Shown: positions 1-8,110, numbered from the stretch's first letter. The stretch is DNA of 15,220 nt from Deltaproteobacteria bacterium (GCA_030631875.1 DAOVKH010000009.1:1-15220); one strand, 5' to 3'. Made by a program: numbers and translations. Notes: a model not told the origin generated them from the letters alone.

Positions 1-1
1 G

Positions 2-259
2 GATGTCGGTATAGTTGTCGATAGCGTCGATAATGTCCTAAATCTTAAAGAAGGTGAGCTTAAACCACCGCCGAGCGTTACAACGGCCATAGAGATTGAG
101 TACCTCTCAGGAGTAATATGGGATAATGACGAGCTTGTCATGCTCCTTGATATGGATAAGGTACTTTCGGGTAAGGAAAAGATTACGCTCGCCGAGGTAG
201 GCGCGGGCAAAGAAAAGCCGGGTGAAGAAAAAACAGACGAAGAAAAAACAGCGTTGTAG
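2..259 (+). CDS. cheW: CheW coupling protein, C-terminal part (5' end outside window)
   Basis: The frame is open from the window edge and gives 85 residues before a TAG at 257-259. The reading DVGIVVDSVDNVLNL, then PPPSV, then IEYLSGVIWDNDELVMLLDMDKVL matches the C-terminal half of CheW: the 'VD.V..V' strand, then the 'I.GV......LV.LLD..K.L' end. CheW bridges chemoreceptors and the kinase CheA in the cytoplasmic array. After the fold ends (about residue 68 of the fragment) there is a Lys/Glu-rich tail (about 16 residues, GAGKEKPGEEKTDEEKTAL-like), probably disordered. The stop lies 7 bases before the next gene, so the two are likely co-transcribed. The N-terminal half cannot be judged, so a CheW domain at the end of a larger protein is not excluded. 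Confidence 0.85.
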   Translation, partial: DVGIVVDSVDNVLNLKEGELKPPPSVTTAIEIEYLSGVIWDNDELVMLLDMDKVLSGKEKITLAEVGAGKEKPGEEKTDEEKTAL

Positions 260-266
260 GGGAGGA

Positions 267-1196
267 ATGCCTGTAGTGGAGCTTACGATAGAGTGTCCTG
301 AGTGTGGTGCTAAGTTTAGCGTAGATAGCGATAAGATGCCGCCTGTAGGGGCAAAGATGAAGTGCTCTGTCTGCGAACATATATTCGTTAACGAGACCTC
401 TGTTGAATCGGTCTCAGTTGCTAAGGGTTCAAGCGACAGGTATACAGTACTTGTGGCCGACGACAGCCCTGACGTATGCGACGTTATAGAGGGAGTATTC
501 CGAGGCAAGAACGTGGATGTCGTTAAGGCATACGATGGTGCCGAAGCACTTGCCAAGGCCGAAGATCTATTGCCGCACGTAGCGATACTCGACGTAGCAC
601 TCTCAAAGCTCTACGGCTTTGAGGTCTGTCTGAATATAAAGGCGCATGAGGATATGCAACACACGAAGGTTATCTTATTGCCTTCGCTATACGACAAGAC
701 AAGGTATAAGAGAAACCCAGTATCCCTTCATGGAGCCGACGACTACATAGAGAGGCATCACATTGAGACCGAGCTTGTAGGTAAGATAGACCACCTCCTT
801 GGCCCAGGCTCTATAGTTGACGAAGTGCCAGAGAGCGTTAGCGGCGAAGCCTCTGCCGCAGCTCCTGTGGAGAGCGTGCCCTCCAAGGAAGAGATTGCCG
901 AGAAGCTCGGAGCATTGCCCACGCCTGTTGATTCAGATGATGACTCTTCAAAGGAGAAGGCACGCAAGCTCGCAAGGATAATAGTCTCGGATATAGCCCT
1001 CTATAGCAGTGAAGAGGTAGATGCCGGTATTAGAAATGGGAACTTCTACGACACCCTGAAAGAAGATATCAAGGACGGTATAAGGTTCTTTAGAAAACGT
1101 TTTCCTTCGCCTGACGTGCCCGTTGAGCTTTACTTAAAGGAAGCCTTTGAAGAGTTCCGCATAAAGAGAACAAACGAGCTGAAAGGCGACGGATAA
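267..1196 (+). CDS. Zinc-ribbon / receiver / helical-tail response-regulator-like protein
   Basis: Counting from ATG 267 (309 residues), the protein has three parts. Residues 7-41 form an MJ0042-type zinc ribbon with CPEC (C10, C13) and CSVC (C33, C36). Residues 58-178 are a CheY-like receiver that keeps the acidic pair D65/D66 and the phospho-acceptor D109, but has Pro139 where Thr/Ser is usual and Arg163 where the invariant Lys is usual. An acidic, Ser/Pro-rich linker (181-228) leads to a helical domain (229-309) starting KARKLARIIVSDIALY, a motif I associate with deltaproteobacterial proteins of this architecture. The function is unknown; its place between cheW and the HEAT-cheR-cheB genes suggests a signalling or scaffold role in the array. 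Start choice: GGAGG at 261-265 is only one base before ATG 267 and ten before GTG 276, so GTG 276 is a real alternative. A longer frame from GTG 222 overlaps cheW with low-complexity Lys residues and is unlikely. Confidence 0.85.
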   Translation: MPVVELTIECPECGAKFSVDSDKMPPVGAKMKCSVCEHIFVNETSVESVSVAKGSSDRYTVLVADDSPDVCDVIEGVFRGKNVDVVKAYDGAEALAKAEDLLPHVAILDVALSKLYGFEVCLNIKAHEDMQHTKVILLPSLYDKTRYKRNPVSLHGADDYIERHHIETELVGKIDHLLGPGSIVDEVPESVSGEASAAAPVESVPSKEEIAEKLGALPTPVDSDDDSSKEKARKLARIIVSDIALYSSEEVDAGIRNGNFYDTLKEDIKDGIRFFRKRFPSPDVPVELYLKEAFEEFRIKRTNELKGDG

Positions 1197-1230
1197 TATA
1201 TACCGGAAAGATAGTAGCCATACTTAATCT

Positions 1231-3048
1231 ATGAACGATATGAGCGGGAAAATTTCAGATACTCCGGATAACGGCGACGAGCAGTCACGCATATCTGTCG
1301 TCGAGGCAATGCGCGGCGATAGCGGAACCGATGCTATGGAGCGCCTTGTCGTAGCCATGGGGGACACGAGCTGGAGGGTGCGCAAGACGGCGACCGACGT
1401 ATTGCAGGGCTTTGTCCGTGAGGGGAGGTTCGTACCACTTCTCATAAACGCGCTACGCAATGGCGATAACGCCGGACTCCGTAACTCTGCCGTAGAGATG
1501 CTCGTTAAGGTTGGCGCAAGAGCCGTACCGGCTCTCACAGAAGCCGCCGTAGACTATGACGAGGATATAAGAAAGTTCGCCGTCGATATACTCGGTGATA
1601 TAGGAGATGATGAGTCCTTAGATGCTTTGATCTTAGCCCTGAAGGACGATGATGTGAACGTACGTTCTTCTGCCGCCGAAGCTCTCGGAAAGGTCGGGGG
1701 TAGTATGGCCGTAGAGGCACTTCTCTCAGCACTTGCCATAGAAGACCTTTGGTTACGTTTTGCCGTAATGGAGGCTCTCGGTAAGGTTGGTTCAAGTGTT
1801 CCGCTCAAGCCCTTTATAGAATTTCTCGACAATAACTTCTTAAAGAAACCTGCGATAGAGGCCTTGGGTGGCTGTGACGACCCGGAGGCTGTAAGCTACC
1901 TTGTTAATGCCCTCAGTGACGAGAAGGAGGCCAATAGAGCCGCCGCCGTTGAGAGTCTTATGCGTTTATATGAGTCCTTTTCGGATGACAAGAAGAAAGA
2001 GTTTGGCCGTAAACTCTCGGACTCTGTCGATGTCGAGTTATTAAAAGAGTTATTAACCACAAAGTCCAAGACCGTTAAGCGCGGAGTCATCGTCTTTATC
2101 GGTATGCTCGATAAGGTGGACGGAGCCTCTATAATAATTCCATTTGCCGAAGATGAATCGTTGCGTGATGTTATCACTACGGCTCTACTGGCTATGGGGG
2201 AGCGTGGCGGGTTGGATTCATTGATAAGTGCTATGCCGGGCAGTGGTGATGTGGTCAGAGCCTATATATCGTCACTCCTTGGAGAGTTCGATGATATTAA
2301 AGTAGTACCCATACTCGTCAAGTCATTGACCGATCATTACGGACACGTCAGGCGTTCGGCTCTTCTAAGTCTTGGCCGACTTGACGCTGTTGAGTCTGTT
2401 GAATTGATGGTTCCTCTTATAGCCGACGAATTCGTAGATGTCGCCGATGGTGCTGTCGAGGCGTTGGCGCAGATAGGTGTTAAGCATTCCGATAAGGTAC
2501 TTCCGATACTCTCCAGAGCCGTGAAGGCCGATAGTGCGGTTGTTAGAAGGAATATCACGAGAGTCTTTGGCGCAATCGGAATTAGTGAGGTATTGCCGAT
2601 GGTAGTCGACTCGCTTAAGGATGAAGACTCAGGGGTTCGTCAAGCGGCCGTAGTTGCCCTCGGAAGGCTTGGTTGTAGCGAGAGTGCCGAGTACTTGGCT
2701 TTAACACTTACGGATGAGGATTCCAAGGTGAGGCTTGCCGCCGTTCACGCTCTATCGGGGTTTGAAGGTTCTGAACGCGAGAGCTTCCTTATGCTTGCCG
2801 CCAAGGACGACGACCTATGGGTTCGTTGCGCGGCCTTTAAGGGGCTTGGCGTATTGAATACGAAACCCGCGATAGATGCTCTGGCTATAGGAGTAACCGA
2901 GGAGTCGGGCGTTGTCTCTATCGTCATCATAGATGCTCTCTATGAGGCCATGGGAGATAAGGCCGTTGAGTATATTAAAGAGGGTTTGCACCATAAAGAC
3001 CCGAAGGTCGTAAAGGCGGTAAAGGCAAAGCTCTACAGGATAGGGTGA
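1231..3048 (+). CDS. HEAT-repeat solenoid protein, first copy (HEAT1)
   Basis: This 605-residue protein is built almost entirely of ~31-residue PBS-lyase-like HEAT repeats (roughly 18). The recurring pattern is 'D.DV.VR..A.EALG.VG...AV..L..AL', for example at residues 139-170, 464-495 and 495-510. It has no signal peptide, membrane segment or enzymatic motif. A less regular stretch at about 245-300 interrupts the repeats. The family forms curved alpha-solenoids that bind proteins; the phycobilin-lyase label often given to such repeats says nothing about activity here. It lies 34 bases after the zinc-ribbon gene and 40 bases before cheR, so it is probably in one operon. It is collinear with the HEAT protein at 11159-13162, including the irregular stretch, and both precede a cheR. 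The start ATG has no good ribosome site (GGAAAG at 1205-1210 is about 20 bases away); ATG 1240 is an alternative. A role as a CheR or array partner is inference. Confidence 0.88.
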   Translation: MNDMSGKISDTPDNGDEQSRISVVEAMRGDSGTDAMERLVVAMGDTSWRVRKTATDVLQGFVREGRFVPLLINALRNGDNAGLRNSAVEMLVKVGARAVPALTEAAVDYDEDIRKFAVDILGDIGDDESLDALILALKDDDVNVRSSAAEALGKVGGSMAVEALLSALAIEDLWLRFAVMEALGKVGSSVPLKPFIEFLDNNFLKKPAIEALGGCDDPEAVSYLVNALSDEKEANRAAAVESLMRLYESFSDDKKKEFGRKLSDSVDVELLKELLTTKSKTVKRGVIVFIGMLDKVDGASIIIPFAEDESLRDVITTALLAMGERGGLDSLISAMPGSGDVVRAYISSLLGEFDDIKVVPILVKSLTDHYGHVRRSALLSLGRLDAVESVELMVPLIADEFVDVADGAVEALAQIGVKHSDKVLPILSRAVKADSAVVRRNITRVFGAIGISEVLPMVVDSLKDEDSGVRQAAVVALGRLGCSESAEYLALTLTDEDSKVRLAAVHALSGFEGSERESFLMLAAKDDDLWVRCAAFKGLGVLNTKPAIDALAIGVTEESGVVSIVIIDALYEAMGDKAVEYIKEGLHHKDPKVVKAVKAKLYRIG

Positions 3049-3088
3049 TACTCACCAAGGTTGTTCTTACAGGATTACGGATAGTCGC

Positions 3089-3970
3089 TTGATATTTGCA
3101 GACGAAAATATACCTCTCATGGAAGACTCTGAGTTTGAAGACTTAAGAGATTTTATCTATGAGTATTGCGGACTCTTCTTTGAAGACGATAAGCGTTATA
3201 TATTGCAAAAAAGGCTTTCAAGAAGGATAGCCGTTCACCAATTGCAAAGCTTCAGAGATTACCTCTTGTACCTGCAATTCGATCCTAATAAAGAAGAAGA
3301 GTTATCTGAGTTGGCCGATCTGCTTACGATCAATGAGACGTACTTTTTTAGGGAAGATTATCAGCTAAAGGCCTTTATAGACGAGATAGTTCCTGAAATA
3401 CTGGTGAGAAAGAAGGATAAGGTCTTAAGGGTCTGGAGTGCCGGATGCTCTACAGGCGAAGAGCCCTATACCATAGCCATGCTCCTGCACCGCGCATTGG
3501 ATAATATGGGAGTGGGTATGGATAAGTGGCGTATAGAGATACTCGGAAGCGATATCAGTCAAAGAGTGCTCGGCGTTGCCAGAAGGGGCGTATACGGCGA
3601 TACATCATTTAGGGCGATGAATGAGGATTACATGCCTTACTTCGAAGAATCCGGTGACGGCAAGAAGAGAGCCGTAGAAGAGATTCGTCAGATGGTGACC
3701 TTTTCTAATATAAATTTGCTCGACAAGACGAAGATGGAATTTGTAAAATCCATGGACGTGATATTTTGCCGAAATGTAATAATATACTTTGATAATAAGG
3801 CTAAGCGTAAGGTCATAGAATCTTTCTATGACAAGCTAAGTGATAAAGGGTATCTCTTGCTCGGACACTCAGAGTCTTTGATGAATATATCTGCCGCCTT
3901 TGAGCTGAAGCACCTTAAAAACGACATGGTCTACCAGAGACCTTCAAGTAAAGACGTGAAAGCATCATGA
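3089..3970 (+). CDS. cheR: Chemotaxis protein methyltransferase CheR (first copy)
   Basis: CheR transfers methyl groups from S-adenosylmethionine to glutamates of chemoreceptors, setting adaptation. Numbering from TTG 3089 (293 residues): the N-terminal helical domain (about 11-75) contains 'DLRDFIYEYCGLFFEDDKRYILQKRL'-type text; then LTINETYFFRE (79-89), the SAM-binding motif VWSAGCSTGEEPYTIAM (115-131), ILGSDIS (151-157), and VIFCRNVIIYF (224-234) followed by the 'G.LLLGHSESL' end. All hallmark motifs are intact, so it should be active. The start is uncertain: TTG 3089 has only a weak upstream AGGA (3071-3074), while ATG 3119 (283 residues) fits the family start well but has no ribosome site. 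It follows HEAT1 by 40 bases and overlaps cheB by four bases (ATGA, 3967-3970), which indicates translational coupling with the opposing enzyme. Confidence 0.93.
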   Translation: MIFADENIPLMEDSEFEDLRDFIYEYCGLFFEDDKRYILQKRLSRRIAVHQLQSFRDYLLYLQFDPNKEEELSELADLLTINETYFFREDYQLKAFIDEIVPEILVRKKDKVLRVWSAGCSTGEEPYTIAMLLHRALDNMGVGMDKWRIEILGSDISQRVLGVARRGVYGDTSFRAMNEDYMPYFEESGDGKKRAVEEIRQMVTFSNINLLDKTKMEFVKSMDVIFCRNVIIYFDNKAKRKVIESFYDKLSDKGYLLLGHSESLMNISAAFELKHLKNDMVYQRPSSKDVKAS

Positions 3971-5061
3971 CGGGTAATATCAAAGAAGAAGGCGGCCGTG
4001 TAAGGGTCTTGGTCGTAGATGACTCTGCCTACAACAGAAAGACTATATCGGATATGATAGAGTCTTCGGACCTTATAGAGGTCGTAGGTACTGCAGTTGA
4101 TGGAGAGGACGCCATAAAGCGTGCGACCGAGCTTAAGCCCGACGTCATTACACTTGACCTTGAGATGCCGCGCATGGACGGCTTTACCTTCTTAAGAATA
4201 ATGATGAGCAACTTTCCGACTCCGACACTCGTCATAAGTTCGCGCGATGAGGATGACTGCGTCTTTAAGGCCTTGGAGCTTGGTGCGGCGGATTTTATAG
4301 GCAAGCCCACGCACCACGCCTCAGAGGAGTTACTCCATATACGCGATGAGCTGGTGGAGAAGCTCCTCTCGGTCAGATCTATGAATATCGGTGTCGTCGG
4401 CGCTCTGGCAAAGGTTCAGGGGTTAAGGGAAAGACCCCTCGTTGAAGAAGAGGTAGTTGATGCGACAAGTGACGGCTACCCTATGGTAGCGATAGGTTCT
4501 TCTACCGGTGGCCCGGCCGCCGTGCAGGTATTACTTGCCGGCCTCCCCGGAGACTTAAACGCCGCGGTCGCGATATCACAGCACATGCCGGCAGGCTTTA
4601 CGCGTTCGTTCTCAGAGAGGTTGAATAAGTACTCTTCTCTTACCGTAATCGAGGCCAAGGACGGCTCAGTAGTTCGCCCGGGGAGCGTGTTGGTAGCACC
4701 CGGAGGTTATAACTTAAGCTTTGAGAGGCGTGATTCCTCTACCATCGTAGCTCGTGTTGAACTGGCCAAGGATGATAAATTTATTCCTTCGGTCGATATG
4801 ATGTTTAGATCCGCTTCAAAGATATTCGGTAGCGCGTGCTTAGGTGTCGTGCTTACCGGCATGGGCAGTGACGGCAAAGTAGGCGTTCGGGCCATAAAGG
4901 ATAGCGGCGGTTACGTCATCGCTCAGTCCGAGGAGACCTCCGTTATATTCGGTATGCCCAGAGAGGCTATCGCGACGGGTGTCGTAGATAAGGTCTTGCC
5001 GCTTGAGGAGATAGCCGCTAAGATATCTTATCGCTGTGCCCTGTTGGGTTCTGCAAAATAA
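3967..5061 (+). CDS. cheB: Receptor-modifying protein-glutamate methylesterase CheB
   Basis: CheB removes methyl groups from (or deamidates) receptor glutamates and is activated by phosphorylation from CheA. The 364-residue protein has the standard two-domain order. The receiver spans about 12-135, with D18/D19, phospho-acceptor D64 (ITLDLEMP), the TLVISS strand and K113 (IGKP). A linker of about 35 residues (137-170) leads to the esterase domain (172-357). The catalytic triad is visible: S179 in GSSTGGP, H206 in QHMP and D302 in TGMGSDG; the loop near 329 (FGMPREAI) is also conserved. Length is normal for the family. The start ATG lies inside the end of cheR1 (ATGA overlap). It is the only methylesterase in the window, although there are two cheR genes, so it may serve both. 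No terminator is evident after its TAA. Confidence 0.95.
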   Translation: MTGNIKEEGGRVRVLVVDDSAYNRKTISDMIESSDLIEVVGTAVDGEDAIKRATELKPDVITLDLEMPRMDGFTFLRIMMSNFPTPTLVISSRDEDDCVFKALELGAADFIGKPTHHASEELLHIRDELVEKLLSVRSMNIGVVGALAKVQGLRERPLVEEEVVDATSDGYPMVAIGSSTGGPAAVQVLLAGLPGDLNAAVAISQHMPAGFTRSFSERLNKYSSLTVIEAKDGSVVRPGSVLVAPGGYNLSFERRDSSTIVARVELAKDDKFIPSVDMMFRSASKIFGSACLGVVLTGMGSDGKVGVRAIKDSGGYVIAQSEETSVIFGMPREAIATGVVDKVLPLEEIAAKISYRCALLGSAK

Positions 5062-5085
5062 AATAGCCAAGACGTAAGCGTGGCG

Positions 5086-5108
5086 TGTTAAAATTATATG
5101 AGTATAAT
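5086..5108 (+). promoter_or_regulatory. Candidate promoter region before the 619-residue unknown gene
   Basis: The 74-base gap after cheB holds two -10-like elements: TGTTAAAAT at 5086-5094 (an extended -10 pattern, TGnTAAAAT) and a perfect TATAAT at 5103-5108. I see no convincing -35 box 16-18 bases before either. The second -10 forms the right arm of a perfect 6-4-6 inverted repeat, ATTATA TGAG TATAAT (5093-5108). A ribosome site AAGGTG (5122-5127) follows, 8 bases before ATG 5136. The region is AT-rich, so chance matches are possible. Confidence 0.45.
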
Positions 5109-5135
5109 ATTGATATTTGAAAAGGTGAAGAAGAT

Positions 5136-6995
5136 ATGATCCAAGAGATGTCATTTCACGGTAAGGTCAATGATAGAGTAGAGTTCTATACTACCGTAGC
5201 CGGTCACGGTCTGATGCACAGACACTTCTACGACTCTTCAGAGGACGGCGGAGACAGGTTCTTCTATGCCGGCAACGAGTTCTTAATTAAGCCCGACGGC
5301 ATACGCCATAAAGGTAATGGTGGAAGTTTCTGTAAGTATATGTTCGGTGTCGATCAGCCGCTAAAGGACCTTATCCGTAAAGACGTAAGAAACCGCCTTG
5401 CTATGTATGGCGTTCAGTTTGAAGAGTCTAAGGGAATAGTCTTTACCGGTAAGACGGACGGCACCATTGACTATGAACGGGTCTTTAGGGACGGTAACGC
5501 CGTAACCAATTACTACTTCTTCCTAAGTGTCGATATCAAAGGCGACATCTCTCAGAAGCAGGAGAATATACTTAAGTTTGTCGGTAAGACCCTTAAGTAC
5601 ACTTCAGCCATGAGCAGAGATGACGATAACGCGCTTATAGCCGAATTGAGTGCCGACCTCGACGGATATAACCCCGTACTCTTCATATTTAAACTCGTAG
5701 AGGTCTACAATAAACGGTACTACGAACTCTTTAATGAACTCTACAGCGACGGGCGCGAGATAAACGAAGACGACGAACGTGTGCTTAAGTCTCTTGCCGA
5801 AGAGTTTGGTATAGACCAGTACCAGCAGGAACGCATAAAGATAGATGTTATATATAACCACGCAGAGAACAAACGAGTGGTCGATGAGTATAAGGATATC
5901 TTGATATCCTTTGAGGGGCTTGAGGAGATAGACCAAAAGGACATAGCCTCGCTCAACAGACTCCGCGCCCTTGCCATAAAGAATAATATTCCGCACTTCC
6001 TATTTGATCTCCTCGACGAGGTCTTACTCAAAGATAAGACACTTTTGCAGGAAGACGAGCCTGAATATATAAAGGAGTCGAGGATGCTCCTCGAAGGTCT
6101 CTTTATGATGGAGGGTGGGCTTGATGCCGTAATGAGTAAAGAAGATATCGTTAAGCTCCTGAGGAATAAGAAGTTTGCCATGGACAATAGGGATCAATCC
6201 TTTGACGGACTCCTGCTCGATGCCGGGCGCATCTGTGATGAGAACTTCAATAAAGGCGATGATATGGCACTCGAGAGGTTCAGTGAACTCATTACCTACT
6301 TCGACAGGTTTGATACGACCTCTTCGATGATAAACCATATTGCATTTATGGAAGAGGATGTCTCGGTGGAGAAGTTGAGAAGCCTTACCGGCAATAAAGA
6401 GGCATTTGAATCTATTGAAAAAGGTGTCTACGATAAGTTTTTTATAAGAGATCTATTGCGTGATAAGTATCTGACAAGTGCCGGCAGAAGAAAGATAAAC
6501 GCTTTAAAGAAGGGGCTTGAGGATGTTGAGGCCGGGTATAGCTCTCTAAACGATTTGAAGCAGGATATATCAAGGCTCAATATAGAAGAGAAGATGTTCC
6601 AGATACTTTACAGGACAACAAAGGACAGACTTAAGGAGATTCCGGGCTTCATGGAGGTGCGTGACCGCCAGGACGACTTCTTGAAAGAGGTACTCAAGAG
6701 TCTCTTAAAGAATAGCCCTGTTAATAAGATACCTAAAAACGTCATGAAGAAGCTCTTTACGACACTTAAGATGGAGATATTCTATATAAACGACGTATTA
6801 CCTAAGATTATTCAGAGCGGAAACCTTACCGATAGGGAGGATTTTATCGTCAATAGCGGCTTTGACAGGTTCTTCATAGAGGATGTGGAACGTCTGTTCT
6901 TAGAGCGAAGCGGCCTGCCTGAAGAGACCGTGAATTGGTTTAAAGAACTCATAGAGGTCGAAGCCGTAGCCGAATCCGAGATGGAAGCCCTTTGA
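5136..6995 (+). CDS. Conserved protein of unknown function, 619 residues (possibly TIGR04442-like)
   Basis: I do not recognise a biochemical function. The N-terminal ~155 residues look like a folded, conserved domain: RVEFYTTVAG (14-23), RFFYAGNEFLIKPDG (41-55), HKGNGGSFCKYMFGVDQP (58-75), then RVFRDGNAVTNYYFFLS (115-131). From memory this N-terminus resembles the deltaproteobacterial family catalogued as TIGR04442, whose role is unknown; I could not check this. Residues ~160-619 are predicted to be almost wholly alpha-helical and highly charged, without membrane segments or a signal peptide. The start ATG is supported by AAGGTG 8 bases upstream. It has promoter-like sequence before it and a clear terminator after it (7065-7091), so it may form its own transcription unit inside the che cluster. 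Its position between cheB and the GAF gene suggests an accessory signalling or output role. That is inference from location only. Confidence 0.8.
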   Translation: MIQEMSFHGKVNDRVEFYTTVAGHGLMHRHFYDSSEDGGDRFFYAGNEFLIKPDGIRHKGNGGSFCKYMFGVDQPLKDLIRKDVRNRLAMYGVQFEESKGIVFTGKTDGTIDYERVFRDGNAVTNYYFFLSVDIKGDISQKQENILKFVGKTLKYTSAMSRDDDNALIAELSADLDGYNPVLFIFKLVEVYNKRYYELFNELYSDGREINEDDERVLKSLAEEFGIDQYQQERIKIDVIYNHAENKRVVDEYKDILISFEGLEEIDQKDIASLNRLRALAIKNNIPHFLFDLLDEVLLKDKTLLQEDEPEYIKESRMLLEGLFMMEGGLDAVMSKEDIVKLLRNKKFAMDNRDQSFDGLLLDAGRICDENFNKGDDMALERFSELITYFDRFDTTSSMINHIAFMEEDVSVEKLRSLTGNKEAFESIEKGVYDKFFIRDLLRDKYLTSAGRRKINALKKGLEDVEAGYSSLNDLKQDISRLNIEEKMFQILYRTTKDRLKEIPGFMEVRDRQDDFLKEVLKSLLKNSPVNKIPKNVMKKLFTTLKMEIFYINDVLPKIIQSGNLTDREDFIVNSGFDRFFIEDVERLFLERSGLPEETVNWFKELIEVEAVAESEMEAL

Positions 6996-7064
6996 TATAG
7001 AAGGTGAGGGGAATGGTTAAGAACAACTCTTTCTTAAATACTCTGCCAAAGGTTATTTTTAACC

Positions 7065-7091
7065 CAAAGGACTTGTAGTCCCTTGTTTTTT
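7065..7091 (+). terminator. Intrinsic (rho-independent) terminator
   Basis: A stem of eight pairs with one A/C mismatch (CAA-A-GGACT at 7065-7073 with AGTCC-C-TTG at 7077-7085) and a 3-base loop (TGT) is followed directly by six T (7086-7091). A smaller hairpin, GGTTA TTTT TAACC, sits just before it (7051-7064). It lies 69 bases after the stop of the 619-residue gene and should end that transcript before the GAF gene. Confidence 0.75.
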
Positions 7092-7101
7092 ATGCTAAAA
7101 T
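7073..7101 (+). promoter_or_regulatory. Candidate promoter for the GAF-perR-cheY genes
   Basis: TTGTAG (7073-7078) as -35 and TAAAAT (7096-7101) as -10 are separated by 17 bases, and the -10 is preceded by TGC, giving an extended -10 (TGcTAAAAT). It overlaps the 3' half of the preceding terminator, so termination and re-initiation are packed into about 35 bases. The first ATG downstream is at 7158. The match is by eye. Confidence 0.45.
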
Positions 7102-7157
7102 TCAAAATATTTAGATAATTGATATAGATAACCGGAGGGAGTTTTGGGGGTATAGAT

Positions 7158-7988
7158 ATGACAGAAAATGACGAACAAAACAGAGGCGAAGAGATACTCA
7201 ATATCCTGCAGAAGGGGACGGAGTTTACCAACGAGATACTCAAAGAAAACGAGCGGTTACGTTTTAGGGTAGCTCAGCTGGAAGAGGCCAATTCAGCCTT
7301 TGCAGAAACTACGGACGACGAGGCCTTAAAGGCTGAGTTCTCAAAGCTTCGTGAGAAGCTCGATCTTCTGGCAGATGAAAAGTCCAAGCTACTCGATAAG
7401 TATAATGCCGTCGAGGAAGAGAACAAGGACTTTGTCAACAGGTACATTGAGATAGAAAACGAGAACAATGTTCTGGCCAACCTTTACGTTTCGAGCTATC
7501 AACTGCACTCGACACTCGACTTTGAGGAAGTGCTTCGCGTAATACTTGAGATAGTCATAAATCTTGTCGGTGCCGAGGAGTTCTCCATATACCTTCTCGA
7601 CGAGAAGACCCATAAACTTACGGCCGTTGCGGCCGAAGGTCTCGATGAGACTACATTGCCGGTTATTGATATCGGTGAGGGCGTTATAGGCGGGTCTGTA
7701 AAGGATGGCGATAACTACTTTGCCCAGTCCTTGGTGGTCGGCGAGACGGCGAATTACCTAAGTCCTCTGGTCTCCATACCCATGAAGATAAAAGAACGCG
7801 TTATAGGCACGATAGTCATATATAAGCTCTTACAGCAAAAGGAAGAGTTTACAAACCTTGACCATGAGCTATTTACGCTACTGGCCGGCCATACGGCAAC
7901 GGCGATATTCAGCTCCAAGCTCTACTCCGAGAGCGAGAGAAAGCTCTCCACCATGCAGGGCTTCATAAACCTCATGACCAATAAGTAG
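7158..7988 (+). CDS. Coiled-coil / GAF-domain cytoplasmic sensor-like protein
   Basis: The 276-residue protein starts with a charged coiled coil (about 20-110, with heptad-like Leu/Glu/Lys text such as EILKENERLRFRVAQLEEAN) and then a GAF domain (about 115-258). GAF signs include STLDFEEVLRVILEIVINLVGAEEFSIYLLDE, then VIDIGEGVIGGSVKDG, then LVSIPMKIKERVIGTIVIY and the closing helix 'ELFTLLAGHTATAIFSSKLY'. GAF domains bind small ligands or mediate dimers; I see no cysteine or histidine set that would point to haem or an Fe-S cluster, and no output domain such as a kinase, GGDEF or DNA-binding domain. It probably acts as a soluble input or adaptor through its coiled coil. The start ATG is supported by a purine-rich GGGGGT (7146-7151), with GGAGGGAG a little further up (7134-7141). 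The next gene, perR, is 122 bases downstream. Confidence 0.82.
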   Translation: MTENDEQNRGEEILNILQKGTEFTNEILKENERLRFRVAQLEEANSAFAETTDDEALKAEFSKLREKLDLLADEKSKLLDKYNAVEEENKDFVNRYIEIENENNVLANLYVSSYQLHSTLDFEEVLRVILEIVINLVGAEEFSIYLLDEKTHKLTAVAAEGLDETTLPVIDIGEGVIGGSVKDGDNYFAQSLVVGETANYLSPLVSIPMKIKERVIGTIVIYKLLQQKEEFTNLDHELFTLLAGHTATAIFSSKLYSESERKLSTMQGFINLMTNK

Positions 7989-8110
7989 TTTTTCGGGCAC
8001 TGCGGGGCGGTAAAAGATAGCCTTGACGGAGTTTTGATGCTGAGTGATTAGGGACGGGTAAGTATTCGTAATTCGAGCCACATAGGCCTTATAAGTAAGA
8101 CAGATAACAT

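Noticed and set aside
222..266. N-terminal extension of the zinc-ribbon protein from GTG 222
   Set aside because: It overlaps the end of cheW and encodes only a low-complexity Lys/Gln run; the ribosome site and the usual family start favour 267 or 276.
107..556. Long minus-strand reading frames here and throughout the window (for example 10191-10892 and 5604-5996)
   Set aside because: They lie opposite well-supported genes, have Ser/Leu/Ile-rich low-complexity translations without family motifs and no sensible ribosome sites. They are shadows of strong codon bias.
1231..3048. Phycobilisome lyase function for the HEAT proteins
   Set aside because: The 'PBS lyase' label of these repeats reflects their fold; there are no phycobiliprotein genes or lyase context, and both copies sit beside cheR.
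5102..5116. Possible PerR box GTATAATATTGATAT near the promoter of the 619-residue gene
   Set aside because: It matches the B. subtilis consensus at only about 10 of 14 positions in AT-rich DNA, mostly because it contains the -10 box. A similar weak match before perR (8089-8103) is worse.
8023..8051. Promoter before perR based on TTGACG at 8023-8028
   Set aside because: No acceptable -10 box lies 16-18 bases downstream (TGATTA and GATTAG are poor), so the single -35-like hexamer is not enough.
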